DNA from: Tubiluchus corallicola
Lineage: Eukaryota; Priapulida; Priapulimorpha; Priapulimorphida; Tubiluchidae
Assembly (NCBI GenBank): GCA_030141605.1
Contig: JAQGDQ010001248.1
Coordinates: 1 to 20,135 of the forward strand
Reading direction: 5' to 3'
DNA length: 20,135 nt
Positions within the stretch are counted from its first letter, which is position 1. Every line of letters begins with the position of its first letter. Shown here one piece after another: positions 1-9,428 of this stretch. Below the pieces are notes generated by a model, which saw nothing but the letters and a program-made list of their open reading frames with translations, did not search any database and was not told where the DNA came from. A program made the translations under genes and the position numbers.

Positions 1-220
1 TCCATCATCATCATTATCATTGTCACATCATTGTCATAATAATTGTGTCATCATCGTCATAATCGAAATAATCATCATCATCATCACCACCACCATTGTC
101 GTTATCATCATTGTCATCATCATCATCATCATCATGTCATCACCATCATCATTGTCATCATTGTCGTCATCATCGTCATCATCATCATCATCATCATCAT
201 CGTCATCATCACCACCATAA
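1..220. repeat. (CAT)n-type microsatellite, inverted copy of part of 1331-1822
   Basis: This is an imperfect ATC/CAT array. Its interruptions (GTCATAATCGAAAT, CACCACCACCATTGTCGTT, GTCATCATTGTCGTCATC) occur in the same order in the reverse complement of about 1554-1760. Open frames here are poly-His, poly-Ile or poly-Ser and are not genes. Confidence 0.93.
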
Positions 221-1330
221 TCTTCTTCTTATATTATTATCATCACTTTGTTTTAGTTTGCCCTGTAATTGTAGTAGCCCTTTTATTATTTTATTTCACT
301 TTTCATCTGCTTTGTCACCCGTGCATTGCACTCTGAAGATCACGAAATAAATGAAATAAAAGAGGCATAGATTAAAAAGAGGACTGCCACTGCCATCTGC
401 CCATTTCTAAGAACTCCACCATCATAAAACGACAAGAAAAGGGGTACCTGAAGTAGGTTTCAGAAAAATCGCCTTAAAAAATTACAAAATAAATAATTAA
501 ATAATTCAATAAATTAACAAACTAAATACGTTGCACTACTACCTACCTGTCACTAAATGAATTTGCAACACGGAGGCTGAATGAAGCCAGTCAGAATGAC
601 CTTTCGCATGAAGCTCATCCACGTGTAAATGATGCTGCATTAGCACATTCGAAGCTGTTTTAGCACAACAAAATACTAATGAACGTATTAGCTCCCAGAT
701 GCACGAAACGCTGTTGATAGCCACACATCAGCAAAAAGCAACAACTCGCATACGGACGAAAGAGTTTAATTAAAACACGTATTGATTAATCACGTGACAG
801 TGTCAACATTACACGAGACGACGAAATGTCCTGGTCAATAGTATCCGTCTTCGCGTCCGACCTGGTCGGATGTTTTAATTACTTATATTACACAGCGGTG
901 CCGAGGCTAAAAACGCGTCAGCTAGGCTCAAGGCATACGGAAACATAGCAGTAATGGTAGCGTAAGACCGCTGCAGATGCTGTCACTGCACAGACTGGGA
1001 GCACTCGCCGTGTGCAGCAGCGCAAACACTCGCTGGAATTAGCGCACCCTAGCGAGTAGTTGCGGATGGTTAGAACTTGTTTCGTTTGGTGTTTTTTCTC
1101 TGGTGTTTGCTTAGCCTAATTTCAGGCAGTAGGAAAAAACTCTCTGTGTTCGTTTGATGTTGTTTCAAAAACGCAATTCAGAAAGGGGAAATTTCCACTG
1201 GTCAAAAATGTGAAATTTCTGCGCAAGTGAGGGTGGGGGGAGGAAAAAGAGATTGTGCCCAAAAAACATTTCTTAGTAAGAAAAGATAGAAGCTATGATG
1301 TGATGAAATGACATAGATGATGACGGCAGA
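221..1330. other. Non-coding stretch; one short dispersed repeat
   Basis: No gene is recognised. A 44-bp motif at 431-474 also occurs inverted at 10321-10363 and 10627-10669. A plus-strand stretch around 535-660 reads as short, frameshifted open sequence (for example RRLNEASQNDLSHEAHPRVN), which could be an old transposon remnant but has no motif I can name. Confidence 0.5.
431..474 (-). repeat. 44-bp dispersed motif, copy 1
   Basis: The minus strand reads AAGGCGATTTTTCTGAAACC and so on to CTTTTCTTGTC. It matches the two plus-strand copies near 10.3-10.7 kb. Confidence 0.75.
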
Positions 1331-1385
1331 ATGACGACTACGATTATGATGGTGGCAGTTGTAATGATGACGGTGATGATGACGT

Positions 1386-1447
<62 letters not shown>

Positions 1448-1751
1448 GTGGTGGAGGTGGTGGTGCTGGAGGTAGTGACGATGATGATGACAAGGACAAT
1501 GATGACGATGGTGATGATGATGATGCTGACAACGACAATGATGATAATGATAATGGTGGTGGTGATGATGATGATGATGATGATGATGACGATGATGACG
1601 ATGATGACGACAATGATGACAATGATGATGGTGATGATGATGATGATGATGATGATGATGACAATGATGATAACGACAATGGTGGTGGTGATGATGATGA
1701 TGATGATTTCGATTATGACGATGATGACGACAATGATGACAATGATGATGG

Positions 1752-1788
<37 letters not shown>

Positions 1789-1822
1789 CATGATGATGAT
1801 GGCGATGATGATGATGTCAAAA
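1331..1822. repeat. (ATG)n microsatellite with an internal 120-bp duplication
   Basis: About 490 bp of GAT/ATG triplets are interrupted by GAC, GGT and AAT triplets. The block ATGACGACAATGATGAC near 1604 recurs exactly 120 bp later near 1724, showing duplication of a longer unit. Part of the array is the inverted partner of 1-220. Long open frames on both strands (poly-Met/Thr/Val, poly-Ile, poly-Ser) are repeat artefacts. Confidence 0.95.
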
Positions 1823-1825
1823 TAG

Positions 1826-2602
1826 AAAAATTAACAGAAGTAAGATCTTCGCGTAGAACGGAACTTATTTCAGTTCCAAATTCGCCAGTTGACAAAAAGA
1901 ACTAGTTTCACTACCACGTTCATGAAGAAGGAATTAATTGAAGGAAAACCGGACGATTGTTTAGGCTCAATCTCATTGTAATTTACTGTCCAAATTATAC
2001 ATTTTCTTGGCTATAAAAGTTAACAATTGTTTCTTATATTTGAATAATTAGCTTAGAAAGTTAACTAACGGCAACAGAACACAGCTATTGCTTACGTCAG
2101 AAACTAACCACAGATTGTGCAATGGCAGGCATTTTCCCTTGTGCGTCAAGCACATTTGCACAGGTGTTAACGCTGAAACGCATGATGTCACGAAAAATGC
2201 GCTTTACTTCATGTGACGTCAGAAACTAACACTGCAGTTCATGATCATGGTTATCACGGTACCATCTTCTGTTTATCGGCCACGCGAATGTGACAAAAAG
2301 GCGCCGCTGCCAATCTTATTAGATTCACTGAGCCGCGCGTAGCTTTGAAAGTTTAACGAAATTGGAGTATCCGAGGTAATTATTATTTAATCTAAGCTTT
2401 GATTTAAAAAAGCTGTTGTAGTTTTCAATATTTTAGAGCATTCTTTATTCTGAACTCGTGTCTACACAATCATCCGGTTTTCCTTTAAAAAACAGCATCT
2501 CTGTTAACTATTACTGTAAGTTTACAACACTTGGTATTTTACAGTCTAAAAGGCTCTCAGCATTGGAGAAGACAATTAATGAGGTTTCCCCGCATCTTTG
2601 GC
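1826..2602. other. Non-coding AT-rich stretch
   Basis: No open frame of note is present. The 15-mer ACGTCAGAAACTAAC occurs twice, near 2094 and 2217, about 123 bp apart. Nothing else is recognised. Confidence 0.5.
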
Positions 2603-3108
2603 TTTAATAATATTACAGAAGCGGATCCAGAGGAGGTCCTTCAGATTTGGACAGCATCAAAATTCCTGGATCCGTCCCCGACATTAAGAGGTAAAGTACA
2701 GAGCTAAACATTCTTTTGAATTTCAAGTTGCATTGAATTGATCTGATTTAAAATTTAATTTTCTACATCATCCTTGGTTTTAAGAATATTACAGAAACTG
2801 ATCTAGAGGGGGTTCAAAGCAACCGGACCCCTTCTTTTCAGAAATCCTGGATCCGCCCCTAATATTAAGACGTAAAGCGTAGACATAGTGCTAAATAATT
2901 TTTTCATATAATTCCAACGCTCGATGACAGGTGTAGAGCTGTACCGGGACCGGGATCTATGCTTCGAAGATGAGACACTTGACAGAAATGTTTTAGCTGC
3001 TCTTAACTACACATGGCTGTTCGTGGATCCTCCCTCGAAGAGGCGAACGGGCAGAAACAGCATAGAGTTTGAAACAATTCACGCCCACTCACCTATTTGC
3101 TAGCCAGG
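2603..3108 (+). repeat. Dispersed repeat, partner of the inverted copy at 10819-11208
   Basis: The part from about 2709 to 3108 matches the reverse complement of 10819-11208 at roughly 80% by eye. Shared landmarks include TTGAATTTCAAGTTGCATTG, AATTTTCTACATCATCCTTG, GAAATCCTGGATCCGCCCCT, GCTGTACCGGGACCGGGATC and ATGAGACACTTG. Within it, 2603-2690 and 2780-2880 are diverged direct copies of each other (AATATTACAGAA ... CCTGGATCCG). GGATCCAGGATTT-type motifs of this kind occur at ends of widespread invertebrate DNA-transposon repeats, but I cannot name the family. Confidence 0.75.
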
Positions 3109-3434
3109 CCCAGTATTGCTTAACTTTAAAGCACATAGCGCGACCACTCGGCTGCTCTCTTCGCTCTTCCTGAGTAATTATGCAGTCCATTAGCTATACA
3201 AACATTTTAAATTCATTATCGTTGTTTTATAATTTCTTGTAATTAATACGTAACGTAATTCAATGTAAAGCTTTCCTCTGCTTTGATGAAGTGCCGCTGA
3301 AGTAAGATTTAAAGGGAAATGATAGTAAATCTTGCTATCCTTCGTTTTCATGTGTTGCTAAGGAGATGCTCATCTCCCTATCTGAGATGAATCAGGCTAT
3401 CTGATGCATATCATAAACTACACAGCAGATGGAG
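3109..3434. other. Non-coding stretch left of the nested SINE
   Basis: No gene, motif or repeat is recognised. It forms the left part of the SINE integration target. Confidence 0.5.
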
Positions 3435-3454
3435 GAACATACTTTGTTGTTGGC

Positions 3455-3533
3455 ATATATATATATATAGCATAATATATATATATATATATATATATAC
3501 GTAAATATATATATATATGCTAATATATATACA
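3455..3533. repeat. TA dinucleotide microsatellite
   Basis: This is an interrupted (TA)n tract with short GC-containing breaks. It sits at the left end of the nested LINE fragment and coincides with the permutation breakpoint. Confidence 0.9.
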
Positions 3534-3824
3534 ATATTAGCATGACTTAAAAATGATAGATTAAAAAAAGCCGCATACAAGCTAAATAAAACAGGACCCA
3601 ACACCAAACCCTGAGGAACCCCACAGTCTAGTGCTCGGGCATACGACACCACTTATTGAATGTGAACAGACTGACTTCGCCCACAAGAAACTTTATTAAT
3701 TAACGTTTAAGGCAAGTCTGTTGACCTTCATCCAATGTCAAATTTCACTGATACAAGCTTCAATTTGACTGACTGGAGCACTGTTCTCCTGACACGTGAT
3801 GTAGAGTTGTGTCATCAGCATATA
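3456..3824 (-). mobile_element. LINE reverse-transcriptase fragment, circularly permuted, nested in the SINE tail
   Basis: The minus strand carries two RT pieces of a CR1/L2-type non-LTR element in the wrong order. The first (3824 to about 3700) begins with YADDTTLH, the catalytic YADD motif, then a frameshifted IEACISEI, a stop, and HWMKVNRLALNVN. The second (about 3690 to 3530) has RSQSVHI, a stop, then ALDCGVPQGLVLGPVLFSLY, the motif that normally comes about 20 residues before YADD, with S to L in the usual GVPQGS. Stops and frameshifts show it is dead. Both outer breakpoints lie in TA runs; a 79-bp TA-rich tract (3455-3533) forms one end. The flanking 12-bp repeat TTGTTGTTGGCA (3444-3455, 3825-3836) is part of the host SINE tail. 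Confidence 0.75.
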
Positions 3825-4072
3825 TTGTTGTTGGCAACCTTCTGTCTCGGGTGACAATGGAGTGTGCACCAAGAGAATCAGTTATTGATCACATTCATGG
3901 AGCTGCAGCGTCGACTGTGGCTGAGCAGTGTGATCCTTGAACCACACGCCTGGGCAAGGTTTATAGAGATCCTAAGTTGCCCAGACAACAGGAACCCCCT
4001 TTCTTCCTCCCCGGTGTAGTCCAAAGGAAAGCGGAGCGTCTAGTGTCGAGATACAGTGTGGGCATTCTGCAA

Positions 4073-4188
4073 GCCTACAGCACCTGGTAGTCCTAGGCAG
4101 TCACCCATCCAAGTACTAACCAGGCTCTACGTTGCTTAACTTCGGTGATCAGACGAGAACCGGTGTTTTCAACGTGATTTGGCCGTAG
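4073..4188 (-). pseudogene. 5S rRNA-derived SINE head
   Basis: The minus strand reads CTACGGCCAAATCACGTTGA at the 5' end, then the 5S internal promoter region (GAAGTTAAGCAACG, the box A part) and TGGATGGGTGAC (box C part), ending GGTGCTGTAGGC. That is nearly full-length 5S. The form GTTGAAAACACCGG is, as I recall, typical of mollusc and other protostome 5S rRNA. It is fused to a non-5S body and flanked by a target-site duplication, so it is a retrotransposed RNA polymerase III promoter, not a 5S gene. Confidence 0.85.
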
Positions 4189-4254
4189 AACATACTTTGA
4201 TTATATATAATTATTGTATGTCACAGAACTCTCTTAAACATGCTTAAATGTGCA

Positions 4255-4395
4255 AGACTATGTGTTATGCTTCATCTGTGTACATCATATTTATTAATTA
4301 GTTTCATTTATTAACTCATTCATCTTTCATTTACTGTGTGCAACTAACCTTGTGGATGCTTTTATCTGAAATAAATTGAAATTGAATTGAAAATT
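4255..4395 (+). repeat. Possible LINE 3' end with an ATTGAA-type tail
   Basis: An AT-rich stretch ends in TGAAATAAATTGAAATTGAA. A polyadenylation-like AATAAA followed by ATTGA-type short repeats is typical of CR1/L2-like LINE 3' ends. No coding sequence precedes it, so this is weak. Confidence 0.3.
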
Positions 4396-4515
4396 ATTAA
4401 TCTGCTTGTGCAAGACAGGGTTATAAACCGCTATAATTTTATACTGGAAGTTTCTTTTATGCAGAAATAATTAACTCTTTTTGGTGAAATAATTCAAATG
4501 TGGAAAATCGATCCT

Positions 4516-4755
4516 AATGAATCACTAATGATGATGACGATGGTGATGATGACGATGATGTTGATGATGATAATAATAATATTAATAATGGCATTGATAA
4601 TGATAATGACAATAATGATAATAATAATAATGATAATGATAATAATAATGATGATGATGATAATAATAATAATACTAATAATAATAATGACAATGATATG
4701 AGTAATAATAATAATAATAGTAATAATAATAACGGAAATGATAATAATAATCATT
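4516..4755. repeat. Mixed ATG/AAT trinucleotide microsatellite
   Basis: ATG/GAT triplets grade into AAT/AAC triplets, ending at AATCATTGAATGG. That last motif also opens the segment repeated at about 6210. Open frames here are poly-Ile/Met artefacts. Confidence 0.93.
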
Positions 4756-6655
4756 GAATGGCAACAAAATTTTTTTCAACAACTGCATTTCAACATCAAA
4801 TCAAAATGGAGTAAATAAAAAAAATTTAAGAATTTACAACATATATAAAATAGATTATATCAGCTTTTTCTAATGATTTCACTGTTTCTCTTGCTAAACG
4901 CAAAACAAACAGATACAAAAACAAAAGTGCGAATTAGACACCCCTTTAGAACTCCGTCTGCTGATGTGGCCTTATAAAGGCTCGATTTTTATAAGTGTTT
5001 GTGGTGTGGTAGAACTCTGGGCTTTCATAAGTATTGAATGAAAAGGCGTCCATTTCTTCCCCGAGTGTACAATTCCCAAATAAATTCTGATAAAAATCTA
5101 ATGACAAAATTCAGTAACGTACATAACACGCCACGCATGCGCACACTGGGCTTCATAGTCTACATGTCACAAGTTGTAACACAAATTTAATTCTTCGTAA
5201 CAACAGTAATTGTCACGATGAAAAATGGTAAAAACAAGAGAACATGACGTTTCAAATCACAATTTTTGTTTAACCTGAGGTGAATGACTAAAAAAAGTAT
5301 CTCATAAGATTACTAAATTCTCTGGGTTTTTTACTATGAATAAATACAAAAAATTCCACGCGTATGAAAAAATGCAATCGCACAGTCAGTAAAAATTAAT
5401 TAAAACGACTTAATTAATTAGCGCTTAGACTGGGTATGCAGTTGTGACATTATAAGCACTTTGGTTTCACAAGTGCTTGTGGTGCGTTAGAAAATGTGAG
5501 CTTTCCAACATAGAATAAAATAATCTTATGGAATAGAAAATACATCTTTTTTTCCTGCTTCTCTTGCTAAATGCAAAACAAGCAGGTAAAAAAATTAAAA
5601 ATTAAATTTTTAAATCAACCTTAGCCTGGGTATGCGGTTGGGAACCTTATTAACATTTCCTTTTCACAAGTGCTTGTGGTGCGTTAGAAAATGTGAGCTT
5701 TCTTAAGTATTGAAAAAAGGCGTTCATTTCCTCCCCTGCTGTACAATTTACAAATCAATTTTGACAAAGTTCTAATGAATAAATTTAGAGACGTGCATAA
5801 CATGCCACGCATGCGCAGTGAGAGATTTATAGCTTACATACCGAATGTTGTAAAGCAAATTTAGTTTTTAGTAACAGCAAGAGCAACGACAATGTAGAAA
5901 GAGCAAAACGTTTCGTAAAAACAATAGTACATGAAGTTTCAAATCATCATATTAGGTAAATCCTGAGCTAAAAGGCTAAGAAAGAAAAAAGTATCTCATA
6001 AAAATACTAAATTCTAATTTCTAGGTTTTTCACTACGAATAAATACGAAAATTACGTCGCAAATAAAATCACACAGAAATACAATGAATAATAGGTACAT
6101 GAAAAAAATACAGCATAAAATCAGTAGGTACAATTTCAGAATATTAGAGCTACAGAATTTTTTGATAATCTTACTTACAATTGGCAAATTAAAGTTTAAC
6201 AGGAAAAAAATCATCATTGAATGGAAACAAAAATAATTTCTTTCAACAACTGTATTTCAACATCGAAGCAAAATGGCGTAAATAAAAAAATATTAAGAAT
6301 TTACAGCATATATAAAACAGATTATATCTGCATTTTCTAATGATTTTCCTGTTTCTCTTGCTAAACGCAAAACAAACATACAAAAACAAACGTAGGATTT
6401 AGGGAAGCAGGAAAGAAATCGTTATCGAATAGAAGCAAAATTGATTAATTTCAATGTCAAATCGTAAACAAAGAAGTTTAAGAATGAACAAACATAGAAT
6501 AAAATAATTTTATAGAGCAGAATAGAATATATATCTTTTTTGTAATATTTTTCCTGCTTCTCTTGCTAAATTCAAAACGAGCAGGTACAAAAATCAGGTG
6601 ATTAAGGGTTTAATTACCATAATTATCGCATAGTCTGCGGTTGTGACTATAAATA
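4748..6655. repeat. Locally duplicated, diverged AT-rich segments
   Basis: Several segments occur more than once in direct orientation. About 4750-4925 matches 6210-6390 (both have TTTCTCTTGCTAAACGCAAA). About 4990-5370 matches 5660-6060 (GCCACGCATGCGCA, AAAAAGTATCTCATAA). About 5503-5590 matches 6492-6590 (CTGCTTCTCTTGCTAAAT). CACAAGTGCTTGTGGTGCGT lies at about 5468 and 5664, with a weaker relative near 4995. A fourth partial copy (TGCGGTTGTGACTATAA, about 6637) runs directly into the 28-bp array. No coding capacity is seen, including the AT-rich minus frame at 6014-6217. Confidence 0.8.
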
Positions 6656-6659
6656 CTTC

Positions 6660-8955
6660 GAGTACACTGATGATGACAGCAATACGGTGTACCACTGATG
6701 ATGACAGCTGTATGGTGTACCACTGATGATGACAGCTGTACAGTGTACCACTGATGATGACAGCTGTACGGCGTACCACTGATGATGACAGCTGTACAGT
6801 GTACCACTGATGATGACAGCTGTACGGTGTACCGCTGATGATGACAGCTGTATGGCGTACCACTGATGATGACAGCTGCACAGTGTACCACTGATGATGA
6901 CAGCTGTACGGCGTACCACTGATGATGACAGCTGTACAGTGTACCACTGATGATGACAGCTGTACGGCGTACCACTGATGATGACAGCTGTACAGTGTAC
7001 CACTGATGATGACAGCTGTACGGTGTACCACTGATGACGTCAGCTGTATGGTGTACCACTGATGATGACAGCTGTATGGTGTACCACTGATGATGACAGC
7101 TGTACGGCGTACCACTGATGATGACAGCTGTACAGTGTACCACTGATGATGACAGCTGTACGGTGTACCACTGATGACGTCAGCTGTATGGTGTACCACT
7201 GATGATGACAGCTGTATGGTGTACCACTGATGATGACAGCTGTATGGTGTACCACTGATGATGACAGCTGTACAGCGTACCACTGATGATGACAGCTGTA
7301 CAGTGTACCACTGATGATGACAGCTGTGCAGTGTACCACTAATGATGACAGCTGTACAGCGTACCACTGATGATGACAGCTGTACGGTGTACCGCTGATG
7401 ATGACAGCTGTATGGCGTACCACTGATGATGACAGCTGCACAGTGTACCACTGATGATGACAGCTGTACGGTGTACCACTGATGACGTCAGCTGTACGGT
7501 GTACCACTGATGATGACAGCTGTATGGTGTACCACTGATGATGACAGCTGTTTGGTGTACCACCGATGATGACAGCTGTATGGTGTACCACTGATGATGA
7601 CAGCTGTATGGTGTACCACTGATGATGACAGCAATACGGTGTACCACTGATAATGACAGCAAAACAGTGTACCACTGATGATGACAGCTGTACAGTGTAC
7701 CACTGATGACGTCAGCTGTACGGTGTACCACTGATGATGACAGCTGTAGGGTGTACCACCGATGATGACAGCTGTATGGTGTACCACTGATGATGACAGC
7801 TGTACAGCGTACCACTGATGATGACAGCTGTGCAGTGTACCACTAATGATGACAGCTGTACAGCGTACCACTGATGATGACAGCTGTACGGTGTACCGCT
7901 GATGATGACAGCTGTATGGCGTACCACTGATGATGACAGCTGTACAGTGTACCACTGATGATGACAGCTGTACGGTGTACCACTGATAATGACAGCAAAA
8001 CAGTGTACCACTGATGATGACAGCTGTACGGTGTACCACTGATGATGACAGCTGTATGGTGTACCACTGATGATGACAGCTGTATGGTGTACCACCGATG
8101 ATGACAGCTGTATGGTGTACCACTGATGATGACAGCTGTATGGTGTACCACTGATGATGACAGCAATACGGTGTACCACTGATAATGACAGCAAAACAGT
8201 GTACCACTGATGATGACAGCTGTACAGTGTACCACTGATGACGTCAGCTGTACGGTGTACCACTGATGATGACAGCTGTATGGTGTACCACCGATGATGA
8301 CAGCTGTATGGTGTACCACTGATGATGTCAGCTGTACGGTGTACCACTGATGATGACAGCTGTATGGTGTACCACTGATGATGACAGCTGTATGGTGTAC
8401 CACCGATGATGACAGCTGTATGGTGTACCACTGATGATGACAGCTGTATGGTGTACCACTGATGATGACAGCAATACGGTGTACCACTGATAATGACAGC
8501 AAAACAGTGTACCACTGATGATGACAGCTGTACAGTGTACCACTGATGACGTCAGCTGTACGGTGTACCACTGATGATGACAGCTGTACGGTGTACCACC
8601 GATGATGACAGCTGTATGGTGTACCACTGATGATGACAGCTGTACGGTGTACCACTGATGATGACAGCAATACGGTGTACCACTGATAATGACAGCAAAA
8701 CAGTGTACCACTGATGATGACAGCTGTACGGCGTACCACTGATGACGTCAGCTGTACGGTGTACCACTGATGATGACAGCTGTATGGTGTACCACTGATG
8801 ATGACAGCTGTATGGTGTACCACCGATGATGACAGCTGTGCAGCGTACCACTGATGATGACAGCTGTACGGTGTACCACTGATGATGACAGCTGTGCAGT
8901 GTATACTGATGATGACAGCTGTGCAGTGTACCACTGATGATGACAGCTGTACAGT
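6660..8955. repeat. 28-bp minisatellite, about 82 units
   Basis: The consensus unit splits as GTACCACTGATGATGACAGC plus TGTACGGT. It repeats almost without indels; one unit near 8900 is a base short. Common variants are ACGG, ATGG and ACAG in the last part, GGTGTAC or GGCGTAC, CCACTG, CCGCTG or CACCGATG, and units with GACAGCAATACGG or AATGACAGCAAAACAG. Seven units carry TGACGTCA instead of TGATGACA. Multi-unit blocks recur at 7621, 8153, 8461 and 8657, spaced 19, 11 and 7 units. The minus-strand unit has no stop in any frame and 28 is not divisible by 3, so long overlapping open frames (up to 363 codons) run through it; they are artefacts of the repeat. Confidence 0.97.
7035..8750. promoter_or_regulatory. 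Seven CRE-type palindromes (TGACGTCA) within the minisatellite
   Basis: TGACGTCA occurs at 7035-7042, 7175-7182, 7483-7490, 7707-7714, 8239-8246, 8547-8554 and 8743-8750. All spacings are multiples of 28. TGATGTCA near 8323-8330 looks like a CpG-decayed version. The motif equals the consensus cAMP response element. No promoter or transcript is evident, so any regulatory role is speculation. Confidence 0.4.
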
Positions 8956-8974
8956 TGTACTGTACTGTATCTTG

Positions 8975-9162
8975 CGCAGTTTTTTATGCTATGTAGATTT
9001 TCTAGTTTGCCATTTTATCACCATTTTTAGTCTATTGTTATTGGCTTAAATCAAAATAACTATTAACAGATCAAATAACTGTCAGTTGTAAATTTTTTTT
9101 TTATTTTAAAGGCAGAAAATATTCTCGTATCCCACGGGATACATCGGGTATGAAAGGGTTAA
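8975..9162 (+). mobile_element. Right part of a TTAA-flanked MITE (piggyBac-like), left side lost
   Basis: From about 8978 to 9162 the sequence matches the right two thirds of 12226-12542 (GCTATGTAGATTTT, AACTATTAACAGATCAAATA, TATGAAAGGGTTAA). It ends in the terminal motif and TTAA. Its left part is replaced by the end of the 28-bp array, so the array boundary coincides with a truncated element. Confidence 0.75.
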
Positions 9163-9428
9163 CGGCCGTTCGACGTAATGCTTTCATTCAGGAACGCTGA
9201 TGACAACTGCATGACAGCGCCATCTAGGTTACATTATTTACACTAAAATATATTGTTTTTGTTTGAAATTTGAAAATTGCGCATGTCAAATTTTAGAAAA
9301 ATTTAAAAGGTACGCTAGTTTCTCTGGGTTCGCGGAGAATTTTATGAAGTAAAATATAGATGGCAGCACCTAATGTCTTCATTCCAGTGCGTTTTAATTT
9401 GGATATTTGTTTGTGGATAAATAGCTGC
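9163..9428. other. Non-coding stretch
   Basis: Only a short inverted pair is seen: GCCATCTA at 9219-9226 and TAGATGGC at 9357-9364. No gene is present. Confidence 0.45.

Larger units (their letters stand above)
3435..4199 (-). mobile_element. 5S-derived SINE (minus) with target-site duplications and a nested LINE insertion in its tail
   Basis: A 12-bp direct repeat, GAACATACTTTG, occurs at 3435-3446 and 4188-4199. On the minus strand the element starts next to the right copy with a 5S rRNA-like head (4188 to 4073). It continues through a unique body shared with 9442-9669 and 16358-16765, and reaches the family tail GCCAACAACAA at about 3825. A second copy of the tail motif lies at 3444-3455, directly against the left duplication. 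The DNA between the two tail copies (3456-3824) is therefore a secondary insertion. Compared with the 16358 copy, about 45 nt are missing between head and body, suggesting two subfamilies. Confidence 0.85.

Noticed and set aside
1273-1825. Open frames on both strands rich in Met, Ile, Ser or Thr
   Set aside because: They are translations of the ATG/GAT trinucleotide array.
4073-4188. Functional 5S rRNA gene
   Set aside because: The head is fused to a SINE body, bounded by a target-site duplication, and carries substitutions.
6594-8934. Many long overlapping minus-strand open frames encoding 28-residue repeats
   Set aside because: The 28-bp unit contains no stop on the minus strand and shifts frame each unit, so all three frames are open. 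All are equally repetitive with no separate coding signal.
6660-8955. Possible CRISPR array
   Set aside because: The 28-bp units abut directly with no unique spacers, and the context is animal nuclear DNA.
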